A model generated the notes under the pieces. The model was not told the DNA's origin. It ran no database searches and saw nothing but the letters and a program-made list of their open reading frames with translations. Position numbers and translations under genes: made by a program. Below are positions 10,107 through 19,053 of a stretch of 64,000 bases of DNA, one piece after another. This DNA comes from Lysobacter_I brunescens (GTDB taxonomy: Bacteria; Pseudomonadota; Gammaproteobacteria; Xanthomonadales; Xanthomonadaceae): contig NZ_JBHTIF010000001.1 of the NCBI RefSeq assembly GCF_042677005.1, positions 124,001-188,000 of the forward strand. The letters run 5' to 3'. Positions within the stretch are counted from its first letter, which is position 1. Each line of letters starts with the position of its first letter.

Positions 10107-11150
10107 ATGAACAGTGTCGCCAAGCCCCAGATCGCAGTCATCGGTTACGGCAGCCAGGGACGCGCGCATGCGCTGAACCTGCGCGATTCCGGCTTCGATG
10201 TCGTCGTCGGCCTGCGCCCGGGTGGCCCGACCGAAGCCAAGGCCGAAGCCGACGGCTTCACCGTGAAGACGCCCGCCGAAGCCGTCGCCAACGCCGATCT
10301 CGTCGCCGTGCTGACCCCGGACATGGTGCAGAAGAAGCTCTACAACGAGGTGCTGGCGCCGAACCTCAAGCAGGGCGCCTGCCTGCTGTTCGCGCACGGC
10401 CTGAACGTGCATTTCGGCATGATCTCGCCGCGCGAGGACCTGGATGTGGTGCTGGTCGCGCCCAAGGGCCCGGGTGCGCTGGTCCGCCGCGAATACGAGA
10501 TCGGTCGCGGCGTGCCCTGCATCTACGCCGTGCACCAGGATCGCAGCGGTCGCGCCGAAGAGTTCGCGAAGACCTACGCCGGCGGCCTCGGCGGCGCGCG
10601 CGCCAACCTGATCAAGACCACGTTCAAGGAAGAGACCGAAACTGATCTGTTCGGCGAACAGGCCGTGCTGTGCGGCGGCGCGAGCGCGCTGGTGCAGGCG
10701 GGCTTCGAGACGCTGGTCGAAGCGGGCTACCAGCCGGAGATCGCCTACTACGAAGTCCTGCACGAACTGAAGCTGATCGTCGACCTGTTCTACGAAGGCG
10801 GCATCACCCGCATGCTGGAATTCGTGTCCGAAACCGCGCAGTACGGCGACTTCGTCAGCGGCCCGCGCGTGATCAACGCCGACACCAAGGCGCGCATGAA
10901 GGACATCCTGACCGAGATCCAGGACGGCACGTTCGTGCAGAAGTGGGTGGCCGAATACGACGCCGGCCTGCCGAACTACAAGCGCTACCAGCAGGCCGAC
11001 AAGGATCATCCGATCGAAGCCGTCGGCAAGCAGCTGCGCGCCAAGATGCAGTGGCTGCAGCAGGGCGCCGCGTCGCAAGCGGCTTCACAGCAGGGCGCTG
11101 CGCAGTCCGCGCAGAAGCCATCCACCCATCCCATTGCCGAGACTGCGTGA
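10107..11150 (+). CDS. ilvC: Ketol-acid reductoisomerase (NADP+), short class I form
   Basis: Isomerises and reduces 2-acetolactate or 2-aceto-2-hydroxybutyrate to the dihydroxy acids used by IlvD. At 347 residues it is the short form with a single knotted domain. The Rossmann motif is GYGSQGRAHALNLRDSG; VLAPKGPG-type and FKEETETDLFGEQ metal-binding segments are intact. The last 35 residues (after WLQQG) are a Gln/Ala/Ser-rich tail not needed for the fold. Its TGA overlaps the ATG of the next gene by one base (TGATG), implying translational coupling. Confidence 0.97.
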   Translation: MNSVAKPQIAVIGYGSQGRAHALNLRDSGFDVVVGLRPGGPTEAKAEADGFTVKTPAEAVANADLVAVLTPDMVQKKLYNEVLAPNLKQGACLLFAHGLNVHFGMISPREDLDVVLVAPKGPGALVRREYEIGRGVPCIYAVHQDRSGRAEEFAKTYAGGLGGARANLIKTTFKEETETDLFGEQAVLCGGASALVQAGFETLVEAGYQPEIAYYEVLHELKLIVDLFYEGGITRMLEFVSETAQYGDFVSGPRVINADTKARMKDILTEIQDGTFVQKWVAEYDAGLPNYKRYQQADKDHPIEAVGKQLRAKMQWLQQGAASQAASQQGAAQSAQKPSTHPIAETA

Positions 11151-12967
11151 TGAACGGTGCCCGCTGGCTGGTGGAAGCGCTGCGTGCGGAAGGCGTGGAC
11201 ACGCTGTTCGGTTATCCGGGCGGCGCGATCATGCCCTTCTACGACGCGCTGCATGGCTCCGCGCTCAAACACGTGCTGGTCCGGCACGAACAGGGCGCCG
11301 CGTTCGCCGCGAACGGCTACGCGCGCGCCAGCGGTCGCGTCGGCGTCTGCGTCGCGACCTCCGGCCCGGGGGCGTCGAACCTGGTCACCGGCATTGCCGA
11401 TGCGATGCTGGACTCGGTGCCGATGGTCTGCATCACCGGCCAGGTCGCGACCGGGCTGATGGGCACGGACGCGTTCCAGGAACTGGATGTGTTCGGCATG
11501 ACCATGCCGATTGTGAAGCACAACTTCCTGCCGCGCACGATCGACGAATTGCCTGAAGTGGTGCGCGAAGCGTTCCGTCTGGCCCGCGAAGGCCGGCCGG
11601 GACCGGTCCTGATCGACCTGCCGAAGGACGTGCAGATCGCCGATGCCTCGCATCTGCCCGCGCATGCACCGGCGCCGGTGTCGCCGGTGCCCGGCGCCAG
11701 CGACGCGGCGCTGCATGCGGCGCTGGCGCAGCTGGCACTCGCTCAGAAGCCGGTGATCTACGGCGGCGGCGGCATCGCATTGGGCAACGCGATCGAGGCG
11801 TTCCGCGAATTCGTCGACGCCACGCAGATCCCGACCGTGCTCACGCTGAAGGCGCTGGGTGCATTGCCGGCCGCGCATCCGTTGAACCTGGGCATGCTCG
11901 GCATGCACGGCGGACGTGCGGCGAACCTGGCTGTGCAGGAATGCGACCTGCTGTTCGTGGTCGGCGCGCGCTTCGACGACCGCGCCACCGGCAAGCTGGC
12001 TGCATTCGCACCGCATGCGCGCGTCGTGCATCTCGACGTCGATGCCTGCGAACTGGGCAAGCTGCGTTTCGCCGACGCGCCCGTGCAGGGCGACATCGCG
12101 ATCAGCCTGCAGCGGATGATGCCTGCGGCCGCCGCGCACCTGCGCGGTCGCCACGGCGTGACCCGCCATGCCTGGCGCGATGCCTGCCTGCATGCGAAGC
12201 AGACCACCGCGCCGCGCTACGACGCACCCGGCGACCTGGTGTACGCGCCCTCGCTGCTCAAGCGCCTGTCGGAACTGGCGCCGCAGGCGATCGTCAGTTG
12301 CGACGTGGGCCAGCACCAGATGTGGGTGGCGCAGCACTGGCGCTTCGACCATCCGCGTAATCACCTGACCAGCGGCGCGCTGGGCGCGATGGGCTTCGGC
12401 CTGCCGGCCGCGATCGGCGCACAGATGGAAAGCGAATCCGCGCAGGTGATCTGCGTCAGCGGCGACGGTTCGTTCCTGATGAACGTGCAGGAACTGGCCA
12501 CCGTCGCGCGCTACCGCCTGCCGGTGAAGATCGTGCTGCTCGACAACCAGGCACTGGGCATGGTCCGCCAGTGGCAGGAACTGTTCTTCGAGCGTCGCTA
12601 TTCCGAGATCGACCTGTCCGACAACCCGGATTTCTGCGCGCTGGCGCAGGCGTTCGGCGTGAAGACGCTGAAACTCGATCGCGCCACCGACATGGAAGCG
12701 ACGCTGCAGGCGATGCTCGCCGAACCCGGCCCGGTGCTGCTGCACGTGGCGATCGACCAGGCCGCGAACGTGTGGCCACTGGTCCCGCCGAACCGCAGCA
12801 ATACCGAAATGATGCATGCCGACGCCGACGAACCGGTCGCGCTGGAATGCATCGGCAGCCTGATGCCCGACGCGCTGCAGCAGATCGGCACGGCGCAGAC
12901 CGACACACCCGCGCTCGCCAATCCCTCGCTCGCCAATCCGGCACTCATCACCCCCGCATCGTCCTGA
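11150..12967 (+). CDS. ilvG: Acetolactate synthase large subunit
   Basis: TPP-dependent enzyme making acetolactate from two pyruvates, or acetohydroxybutyrate from pyruvate and 2-oxobutyrate. It is 605 residues: an N-terminal TPP pyrimidine-binding domain with the catalytic glutamate in RHEQGAAFAANGYAR, a central FAD-type domain, and a C-terminal TPP-binding domain with the GDGSFLMNVQEL Mg-TPP motif. The start at 11150 overlaps the ilvC stop, and the frame has no earlier plausible start. The last 40 residues form a low-complexity extension with repeated L-A-N-P units. Pairing with the small ilvM-type partner downstream suggests the IlvGM isozyme; ilvB is an alternative name. Confidence 0.95.
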   Translation: MNGARWLVEALRAEGVDTLFGYPGGAIMPFYDALHGSALKHVLVRHEQGAAFAANGYARASGRVGVCVATSGPGASNLVTGIADAMLDSVPMVCITGQVATGLMGTDAFQELDVFGMTMPIVKHNFLPRTIDELPEVVREAFRLAREGRPGPVLIDLPKDVQIADASHLPAHAPAPVSPVPGASDAALHAALAQLALAQKPVIYGGGGIALGNAIEAFREFVDATQIPTVLTLKALGALPAAHPLNLGMLGMHGGRAANLAVQECDLLFVVGARFDDRATGKLAAFAPHARVVHLDVDACELGKLRFADAPVQGDIAISLQRMMPAAAAHLRGRHGVTRHAWRDACLHAKQTTAPRYDAPGDLVYAPSLLKRLSELAPQAIVSCDVGQHQMWVAQHWRFDHPRNHLTSGALGAMGFGLPAAIGAQMESESAQVICVSGDGSFLMNVQELATVARYRLPVKIVLLDNQALGMVRQWQELFFERRYSEIDLSDNPDFCALAQAFGVKTLKLDRATDMEATLQAMLAEPGPVLLHVAIDQAANVWPLVPPNRSNTEMMHADADEPVALECIGSLMPDALQQIGTAQTDTPALANPSLANPALITPASS

Positions 12968-12978
12968 GGAGCTCCCCC

Positions 12979-13215
12979 ATGCGCTACCGATTGGATCTGA
13001 CCCTGCGCCATTCCGAAGGCGCGCTGACCCGGGTGCTCGGCACCGCCGAACGACGCGGCTTCAAGCCCGTCGCGGTGGAAGGCGAGACCAGGCCCGAAGG
13101 AGACCGCTGGCACCTGCAGATGACCGTCGAAGGCGATCGCGCCGCCGACGGCCTGCACCAGCAGCTCGCCAAGCTCTACGACTGCCTCGACGTGCAGGTG
13201 CAGCCATGTCAATGA
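12979..13215 (+). CDS. ilvM: Acetolactate synthase small regulatory subunit (ACT domain)
   Basis: A 78-residue ACT-domain protein, MRYRLDLTLRHSEGALTRVL onward, the right size and place for an IlvM-type regulatory subunit of the synthase encoded just upstream. GGAG lies before the ATG at 12979. IlvM partners are short, with one ACT domain, unlike the longer IlvN/IlvH. Its end overlaps ilvE by 10 bases. The sequence is diverged, so the call depends partly on context. Confidence 0.88.
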   Translation: MRYRLDLTLRHSEGALTRVLGTAERRGFKPVAVEGETRPEGDRWHLQMTVEGDRAADGLHQQLAKLYDCLDVQVQPCQ

Positions 13216-14132
13216 CGGAATCCGCCACGCTCGAACGTCCGAAAGCCGCCGCGCAGCCGAGCGCGACGGCCACGACGCAGAAGCTCTGGTACGACGGCGA
13301 ACTCGCCGACCCGCGCGCGCTGCAGGCCACGCTGGGCACCCATGCGATGCACTACGGCAGCGGCGTGTTCGAAGGCATCCGCGCCTACGCGACCAAGCGA
13401 GGCGCCGCCGTGTTCCGCCTCGCGGAGCACATGGAACGCATGCGCAAGGGCGCCGAGGCCCTGGGCATGCGCTTCGACCCGGCCCAGGCAACCGAGGCCG
13501 TGCTGGCGACGATGCGCGCGAACCGCCACGGCGATGCCTACATCCGCCCGCTGGCCTGGTACGGCGACGGCGGCTTCGGGCTGGATGTCGAGGGCAAGCC
13601 CGAACACCTGATGGTCGCCACCACCGCGACCAACGTGCACCTGGGCGGCAACCGCACCCGCGTGTCGGTGTCGAAGTGGCGGCGCAATCCCGCCGATTCG
13701 CTGCCGCCGCTGAAACTGTGCGGCGCGTACGTGAACTCGATCCTCGCCAAGCGCGATGCCAAGGGTCGCGGCTTCGACGAGGCGATGTTCACCGATGCCG
13801 ACGGCTTCGTAGTCGAATGCACCGGCGCGAACCTGTTCATGGTGCGTGGCGGCAAGGTCACCGCGGTCGAGCATCGCGATGCCCTGCCGGGCATCACCCG
13901 CGACACCCTGATCCAGCTGACCGGCGCCGAATCGCGTCCGGTGCGTTTCGAGGAATTCGTCGAGGCCGACGAAGTCTTCGCCTGCGGCACCGCCGCGGAA
14001 GTGGCACCGATCGCCGAGATCGACGGCCACGCATTCCGCGACAGCGTGGTGACCCGCGAGATCGCCGCCGCCTATGCGGCCGCCGTGCGTGGCGAAAGCC
14101 GCACCGGCGCGCATTGGCTCACGGAGGTCTGA
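13206..14132 (+). CDS. ilvE: Branched-chain amino acid aminotransferase
   Basis: PLP-dependent class IV aminotransferase for the last step of Leu, Ile and Val synthesis, with glutamate as amino donor. It is 308 residues. Recognisable elements are HYGSGVFEGIRAY, the active-site lysine region PPLKLCGAYVNSILAK, the ECTGANLFMV segment, and LPGITRDT with the trailing CGTAAEVAPI. M1 (13206) and M3 (13212) are both possible starts; either overlaps ilvM, which points to coupled translation. About 25 N-terminal residues are low-complexity compared with the usual IlvE. Confidence 0.95.
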   Translation: MSMTESATLERPKAAAQPSATATTQKLWYDGELADPRALQATLGTHAMHYGSGVFEGIRAYATKRGAAVFRLAEHMERMRKGAEALGMRFDPAQATEAVLATMRANRHGDAYIRPLAWYGDGGFGLDVEGKPEHLMVATTATNVHLGGNRTRVSVSKWRRNPADSLPPLKLCGAYVNSILAKRDAKGRGFDEAMFTDADGFVVECTGANLFMVRGGKVTAVEHRDALPGITRDTLIQLTGAESRPVRFEEFVEADEVFACGTAAEVAPIAEIDGHAFRDSVVTREIAAAYAAAVRGESRTGAHWLTEV

Positions 14133-14134
14133 GC

Positions 14135-15334
14135 ATGGAAGGCAGCGACGTTGTCGGAGACGTTAACCGCACCGCGACCAGCGGCGCGGCCGCACCCATC
14201 GCATCGGTCGGTGCGATGGACGTGCTGGCCGCGCAGGCCCGGTTGCGGCGTTACCTGCCGCCGACGCCGCTGCACCATGCCGAACGCTTCGGCTGCTGGC
14301 TGAAGCTCGAGAACTTGCAGCGCACCGGTTCCTACAAGGTGCGCGGCGCATTGAACGCATTGCTGGCCGCGCGCGAACGCGGCGACGACCGTCCGGTCAT
14401 CGCCGCCTCCGCCGGCAACCATGCGCAGGGCCTGGCCTGGGCGGCCTATCGCCTGAACGTGCCGGCCATCGCGGTGATGCCGCACGGCGCGCCGCAGACC
14501 AAGATCGCCGGCGTCGCGCACTGGGGCGCGACCGTGCGCCTGCACGGCGACACCTTCGACGAAGCGCGCGCATTCGCGCTGCAGCTGGCCGAACGCAACG
14601 GCTACCGCTTCCTGTCCGCCTTCGACGATCCCGACGTGATCGCCGGCCAGGGCACCGTGGGTCTGGAGATCGCCTCCCTGGCGCCCGACGTGGTGCTGGT
14701 GCCGATCGGCGGCGGCGGTCTCGCGGCCGGCGTCGCACTGGCCTTGAAAGCACAGGGCGTGCGCATCGTCGGCGCGCAGGTCGAGCATGTCGATGCGATG
14801 GCGCGCGCGTTGCGCAACGAAGCGCCCGGCGCACCGCCGGTGGCCACGCTGGCCGACGGCGTGCGCGTGAAGGAACCCGGCCTGCTGACCCGCCGCATCC
14901 TGTCCGAACTGATCGACGACATCGTCATCGTCCGCGAAGCCGAACTGCGCGAGACCCTGGTGCGGCTCGCACTGGAAGAACACGTGATCGCCGAAGGCGC
15001 GGGCGCGCTGGCGCTGGCCGCCGGCCGCCGCGTCGCCGGCAAGCGCAAGTGCGCCGTGGTCTCCGGCGGCAACATCGACGCGATGGTGCTGGCCGGTCTG
15101 CTGTCCGACGTGCGTCCGCGCGCACCGCGCAAGCCGCGCCGCCGCGCGCACGATCCCGCGCCACCCTCAGATGCACGTCCTTCGGAATACCGCAATCGCA
15201 TCGCTCGACTGCCGGCCCGTCCGGCGGTGGTCGCATCGACTTCGACACCCCCCGGCACATCACTGGGCAACTCACCCGGCACACCTGCCGCATCCCCCGA
15301 CACCTTCGTCACAGCTCTGGAGGCAATCGCCTGA
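14135..15334 (+). CDS. ilvA: Threonine dehydratase lacking the ACT domain
   Basis: PLP enzyme deaminating threonine to 2-oxobutyrate, the entry to isoleucine. It is 399 residues. The PLP lysine is in SYKVRGALNALL, the phosphate loop is GGGGLAAGVALALKAQG, and ASAGNHAQG is present. The catalytic domain ends about residue 325. The C-terminal ACT-like domains that give isoleucine feedback inhibition in long biosynthetic IlvA are absent and replaced by about 75 residues rich in Pro, Arg, Ala, Ser and Thr. It therefore resembles the catabolic (TdcB) length class, but its place between ilvE and leuA argues for a biosynthetic role. The stop overlaps the leuA ATG (TGATG). Confidence 0.93.
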   Translation: MEGSDVVGDVNRTATSGAAAPIASVGAMDVLAAQARLRRYLPPTPLHHAERFGCWLKLENLQRTGSYKVRGALNALLAARERGDDRPVIAASAGNHAQGLAWAAYRLNVPAIAVMPHGAPQTKIAGVAHWGATVRLHGDTFDEARAFALQLAERNGYRFLSAFDDPDVIAGQGTVGLEIASLAPDVVLVPIGGGGLAAGVALALKAQGVRIVGAQVEHVDAMARALRNEAPGAPPVATLADGVRVKEPGLLTRRILSELIDDIVIVREAELRETLVRLALEEHVIAEGAGALALAAGRRVAGKRKCAVVSGGNIDAMVLAGLLSDVRPRAPRKPRRRAHDPAPPSDARPSEYRNRIARLPARPAVVASTSTPPGTSLGNSPGTPAASPDTFVTALEAIA

Positions 15335-16974
15335 TGGACAACGACCCCAACGTCGCCGACGTCGCGCGCAATGAGAGCGCACGCGTCGCGATCTTCGACA
15401 CCACCCTGCGCGATGGCGAGCAATCGCCCGGCTGCAGCATGACCGCGAAACAGAAGCTCCGCTTCGCGCATGCGCTATCCGAGCTCGGCGTGGACATGAT
15501 CGAGGCCGGGTTCCCCGCAAGCTCCGACAGCGACCTCCAGGGCTGCGCCGAGATCGCCCGCGACGTGCGCGGCGCCGGCATCGCCACCCTGGCGCGCTGC
15601 CACACCGGCGACATCGAAGCCTGCGCACGCGCGCTGGAAGACGCCGAACGCCCGCGCATCCACGTGTTCATCTCGACCAGCCCGCTGCACCGCGAGCACA
15701 AGCTGCAGATGAGCAGGGACCAGGTGATCGAGCGCGCGATCATGGGCGTGACCCTGGCGCGCAGATACGTCGAGGACGTGGAGTTTTCCGCCGAAGACGC
15801 GCTGCGCACCGAGCCCGAATTCCTCGCCGAGATCTGCAGCGCCGCGATCGCCGCAGGTGCGCGCACGCTGAACATCCCCGACACCGTCGGCTACACCACG
15901 CCGGGCGAGATCCGCGCGCTGTTCGAATACCTGCGCGCTAACGTGAAGGACGCGCACAAGGCCGTGTTCAGCGCGCACTGCCACGACGACCTTGGCCTGG
16001 CGGTCGCCAACAGCCTGGCCGCGATCGAAGGCGGCGCGCGCCAGGTCGAGTGCACCATCAACGGCATCGGCGAACGCGCCGGCAACTGCGCGCTGGAAGA
16101 GATCGTGATGGCGCTGGACGTCCGGCGCGCGTATTTCGACGCGACCACCGGCATCGACACCACGCGCCTGGTGCCGACCTCGCGCCTGCTGACCCGCATC
16201 ACCGGCATGAACGTGCAGCGCAACAAGGCCATCGTCGGCGCGAATGCGTTCGCGCACGAATCCGGCATCCACCAGCACGGCATGCTCAAGCATCGCGGCA
16301 CGTACGAGATCCTGCGTCCCGAGGCAGTCGGTTGGGCGAAGTCGCAGATGATCATGGGCCGCCACAGCGGCCGCGCCGCGCTGGCCGACCGCCTGAAGGA
16401 ACTGGGCTTCGCGCTGGACGAGGCGCAGCTCAACCAGGTCTTCGGCCGCTTCAAGGCGCTCACCGAGAAGAAGCGCGAAGTCTTCGATGCCGATCTCGAA
16501 GCGCTGGCGCTGGGCAGCGACGCGCGCAACGTCGGCGGCTGGCGCCTGAACCGACTGCATGTCAGCACCGGCGTCGGCGACGGCATCCTGCCCACGGCCA
16601 GCGTCGACCTGTGTTCGCCCGAGGGCGAGCGCGTCACCGAAGCCGCCACCGGCGATGGCCCGGTGCATGCGCTGTTCGCCGCGCTGGGTCGCGCGACCGC
16701 GCTGCACCTGGAAGTCGAGAGCTACCAGGTCTCCAACGTCACCACCGGCGACGACGCGCAGGGCCAGGCCAGCCTGACCACGCGCGTGCGCTGCGCCGAT
16801 GGCAGCCATGACGAAGTCACTGGGTCGGGCACCAGCACCGACATCCTCGAAGCCAGCGCGCTGGCCTGGCTGGATGTCGCGAACCGCCTGCATCGCCGTC
16901 ATGGCAAGGCCGCTGGCGACGTGGCGCCACGCGCCGCGAGCGCACTGCCGCGCGACATCGCGGTCGGCGTCTGA
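15334..16974 (+). CDS. leuA: 2-isopropylmalate synthase
   Basis: Condenses 2-ketoisovalerate with acetyl-CoA, the first committed leucine step. It is 546 residues: an N-terminal TIM barrel (IFDTTLRDGEQSPGCSM, then the metal-binding HCHDDLGLAVANSLAA), a linker with HESGIHQHGMLK, and a C-terminal LeuA allosteric domain where leucine binds. The start at 15334 overlaps the ilvA stop and has GGAGG nine bases upstream, decisive against the longer open frame that runs back through ilvA. It shares the ilv transcription unit. Confidence 0.96.
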   Translation: MDNDPNVADVARNESARVAIFDTTLRDGEQSPGCSMTAKQKLRFAHALSELGVDMIEAGFPASSDSDLQGCAEIARDVRGAGIATLARCHTGDIEACARALEDAERPRIHVFISTSPLHREHKLQMSRDQVIERAIMGVTLARRYVEDVEFSAEDALRTEPEFLAEICSAAIAAGARTLNIPDTVGYTTPGEIRALFEYLRANVKDAHKAVFSAHCHDDLGLAVANSLAAIEGGARQVECTINGIGERAGNCALEEIVMALDVRRAYFDATTGIDTTRLVPTSRLLTRITGMNVQRNKAIVGANAFAHESGIHQHGMLKHRGTYEILRPEAVGWAKSQMIMGRHSGRAALADRLKELGFALDEAQLNQVFGRFKALTEKKREVFDADLEALALGSDARNVGGWRLNRLHVSTGVGDGILPTASVDLCSPEGERVTEAATGDGPVHALFAALGRATALHLEVESYQVSNVTTGDDAQGQASLTTRVRCADGSHDEVTGSGTSTDILEASALAWLDVANRLHRRHGKAAGDVAPRAASALPRDIAVGV

Positions 16975-17017
16975 CGCCCGACTCCATCCGAATTTCCACA
17001 GAGCCACTTCACTCATC

Positions 17018-18451
17018 ATGTCCACTCAACCGAAAACCCTGTTCGACAAATTGTGGGAATCGCACCTGGTCGTGCCCGAAAGCGCGGACGCGCCCGGCGT
17101 GCTGTACATCGACCTGCACCTGATCCATGAAGTCACCTCGCCGCAGGCCTTCGCCGAACTCGACGCGCGCGGCCTGTCGCCGCGTCGCCCCGAGCGCACC
17201 AAGGGCACGCTCGATCATTCCACGCCGACGCTGCCCGCCGGCGCCGACGGCGTGCTGCCCTACTACACAGACCAGGCCCGCGCCCAGGTCGACACCCTGC
17301 GCGCCAACTGCGCGCGCCACGGCGTCGAACTGTTCGACTTCGGCAGCGACCATCGCGGCATCGTCCATGTCATCGGCCCGGAACTGGGCCTGACCCAGCC
17401 GGGCATGACCATCGTCTGCGGCGACAGCCACACCGCCACGCACGGCGCGTTCGGCGCACTGGCCTTCGGCATCGGCACCAGCGAAGTCGGCCACGTGCTG
17501 GCCACGCAATGCCTGCTGCAGCGCAAGCCGAAGACGCTGGCGATCGAAGTCGAGGGCGCGCTGGGCGCCGGCGTGACCGCGAAGGACCTGATCCTGCATG
17601 TCATCGGCGTGATCGGCGTCGACGGCGGCACAGGCCACGTCATCGAATACCGCGGCAGCGCGATCCGCGCGCTGTCGATGGAAGAACGCATGACCGTCTG
17701 CAACATGTCGATCGAAGCCGGCGCGCGCGCCGGGCTGATCGCGCCGGACGAGGTCACCTTCGAATTCCTCGCCCGCACGCCGCGCGCGCCCGGCGGTGGA
17801 CAGCGCGACAGCGACGACTTCGCGAAGGCGATCGAACACTGGCGCACCCTCCGCAGCGACGACGGCGCGACGTTCGACCGCGTCGTGCGCATCGACGCGC
17901 GCGACATCAAGCCGACCGTCACCTGGGGCACCCATCCGGGCCAGGTCGCCGCGATCGACGCGCGCATCCCGGTCGCCAACGACGACGACACCCGCCGCGC
18001 CCAGGACTACATGCGCTTCACCGGCGGCCACACGCTGATCGGCCAGCCGGTCGACGTGGTCTTCGTCGGCAGCTGCACCAATGGCCGCCTGAGCGACATG
18101 CGCCAGGTCGCCGAACTCCTGCTCGACCAGAAAGTGCATCCGCGCGTGCGCATGCTCGTCGTGCCGGGTTCGGTGCAGGTCAAGCGCGACGCCGAGGCCG
18201 AGGGCATCGATCGCATCGTCCGCGAGGCCGGCGCCGAATGGCGCGAGCCGGGCTGCTCGATGTGCATCGCGATGAACGGCGACCTGGTCGCGCCGGGCCA
18301 ACTCGCGGTATCCACCAGCAACCGCAATTTCGAAGGCCGGCAGGGTCGCGACGCACGCACCGTGCTCGCCTCGCCGTACACCGCCGCCGCCTGCGCCATC
18401 GCCGGCGAAGTCGTCGATCCTCGCAGCTACCTGCAGGAGGTCGCCACATGA
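17018..18451 (+). CDS. leuC: 3-isopropylmalate dehydratase large subunit
   Basis: Aconitase-type subunit that, with LeuD, isomerises 2-isopropylmalate to 3-isopropylmalate. It is 477 residues. The [4Fe-4S] cysteines are in VGSCTNGR and PGCSMC, and the substrate-binding CGDSHTATHGAFGALAFGIGTSEV is intact. It lies 43 bases after leuA, and its stop overlaps the leuD start (ATGA). Confidence 0.97.
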   Translation: MSTQPKTLFDKLWESHLVVPESADAPGVLYIDLHLIHEVTSPQAFAELDARGLSPRRPERTKGTLDHSTPTLPAGADGVLPYYTDQARAQVDTLRANCARHGVELFDFGSDHRGIVHVIGPELGLTQPGMTIVCGDSHTATHGAFGALAFGIGTSEVGHVLATQCLLQRKPKTLAIEVEGALGAGVTAKDLILHVIGVIGVDGGTGHVIEYRGSAIRALSMEERMTVCNMSIEAGARAGLIAPDEVTFEFLARTPRAPGGGQRDSDDFAKAIEHWRTLRSDDGATFDRVVRIDARDIKPTVTWGTHPGQVAAIDARIPVANDDDTRRAQDYMRFTGGHTLIGQPVDVVFVGSCTNGRLSDMRQVAELLLDQKVHPRVRMLVVPGSVQVKRDAEAEGIDRIVREAGAEWREPGCSMCIAMNGDLVAPGQLAVSTSNRNFEGRQGRDARTVLASPYTAAACAIAGEVVDPRSYLQEVAT

Positions 18452-19053
18452 GCGCCGAAGCCAGCACCACGCAGGCCGTGACCCGGGTGCGTTCGCGCAC
18501 CGTCTGCCTGCCCGACGCCAACATCGATACCGACCGGATCATCCCGGCGCGCTTCCTGACCACGACCACGCGCGCCGGCCTGGGCACGGTCGCGTTCAAC
18601 GATTGGCGCTACCGCGAGGACGGCACGCCCGATCCCGAATTCGCGCTCAACCGGCCCGAAGCGCAGGGCGCGCAGATCCTCGTCGCCGGCCGCAACTTCG
18701 GCTGCGGTTCCTCGCGCGAGCACGCACCGTGGGCACTGCTCGACTTCGGCCTGCGCGCGGTGATCAGCGCCGAGATCGCCGACATCTTCCGCAGCAATTC
18801 GCTGAAGAACGGCCTGCTGCCGATCGTGCTCGACGCCGCCGTGGTCGACGAACTGCTGGCCAATCCGGGCATCGAACTCGACATCGATGTCGCCGCCAGC
18901 ACCGTCACCCTGCCCGACGGCCGCAGCTTCGCCTTCCCGATCGACGGCTTCGCGCGCACCTGCCTGCTCGAAGGCGTCGATCAGCTCGGCTACCTGTTGA
19001 AACAATCTTCCGCCATCCAGTCTTTCGAGGAGCAACGTTGTCATGCGCGCTGA
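18448..19053 (+). CDS. leuD: 3-isopropylmalate dehydratase small subunit
   Basis: Swivel-domain partner of LeuC. It is 201 residues, of usual length, with NIDTDRIIPARFL near the N-terminus and GRNFGCGSSREHAPWAL in the centre, both family hallmarks. The start is fixed by the 4-base ATGA overlap with leuC, and its 3' end overlaps leuB by 11 bases. Confidence 0.97.
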   Translation: MSAEASTTQAVTRVRSRTVCLPDANIDTDRIIPARFLTTTTRAGLGTVAFNDWRYREDGTPDPEFALNRPEAQGAQILVAGRNFGCGSSREHAPWALLDFGLRAVISAEIADIFRSNSLKNGLLPIVLDAAVVDELLANPGIELDIDVAASTVTLPDGRSFAFPIDGFARTCLLEGVDQLGYLLKQSSAIQSFEEQRCHAR

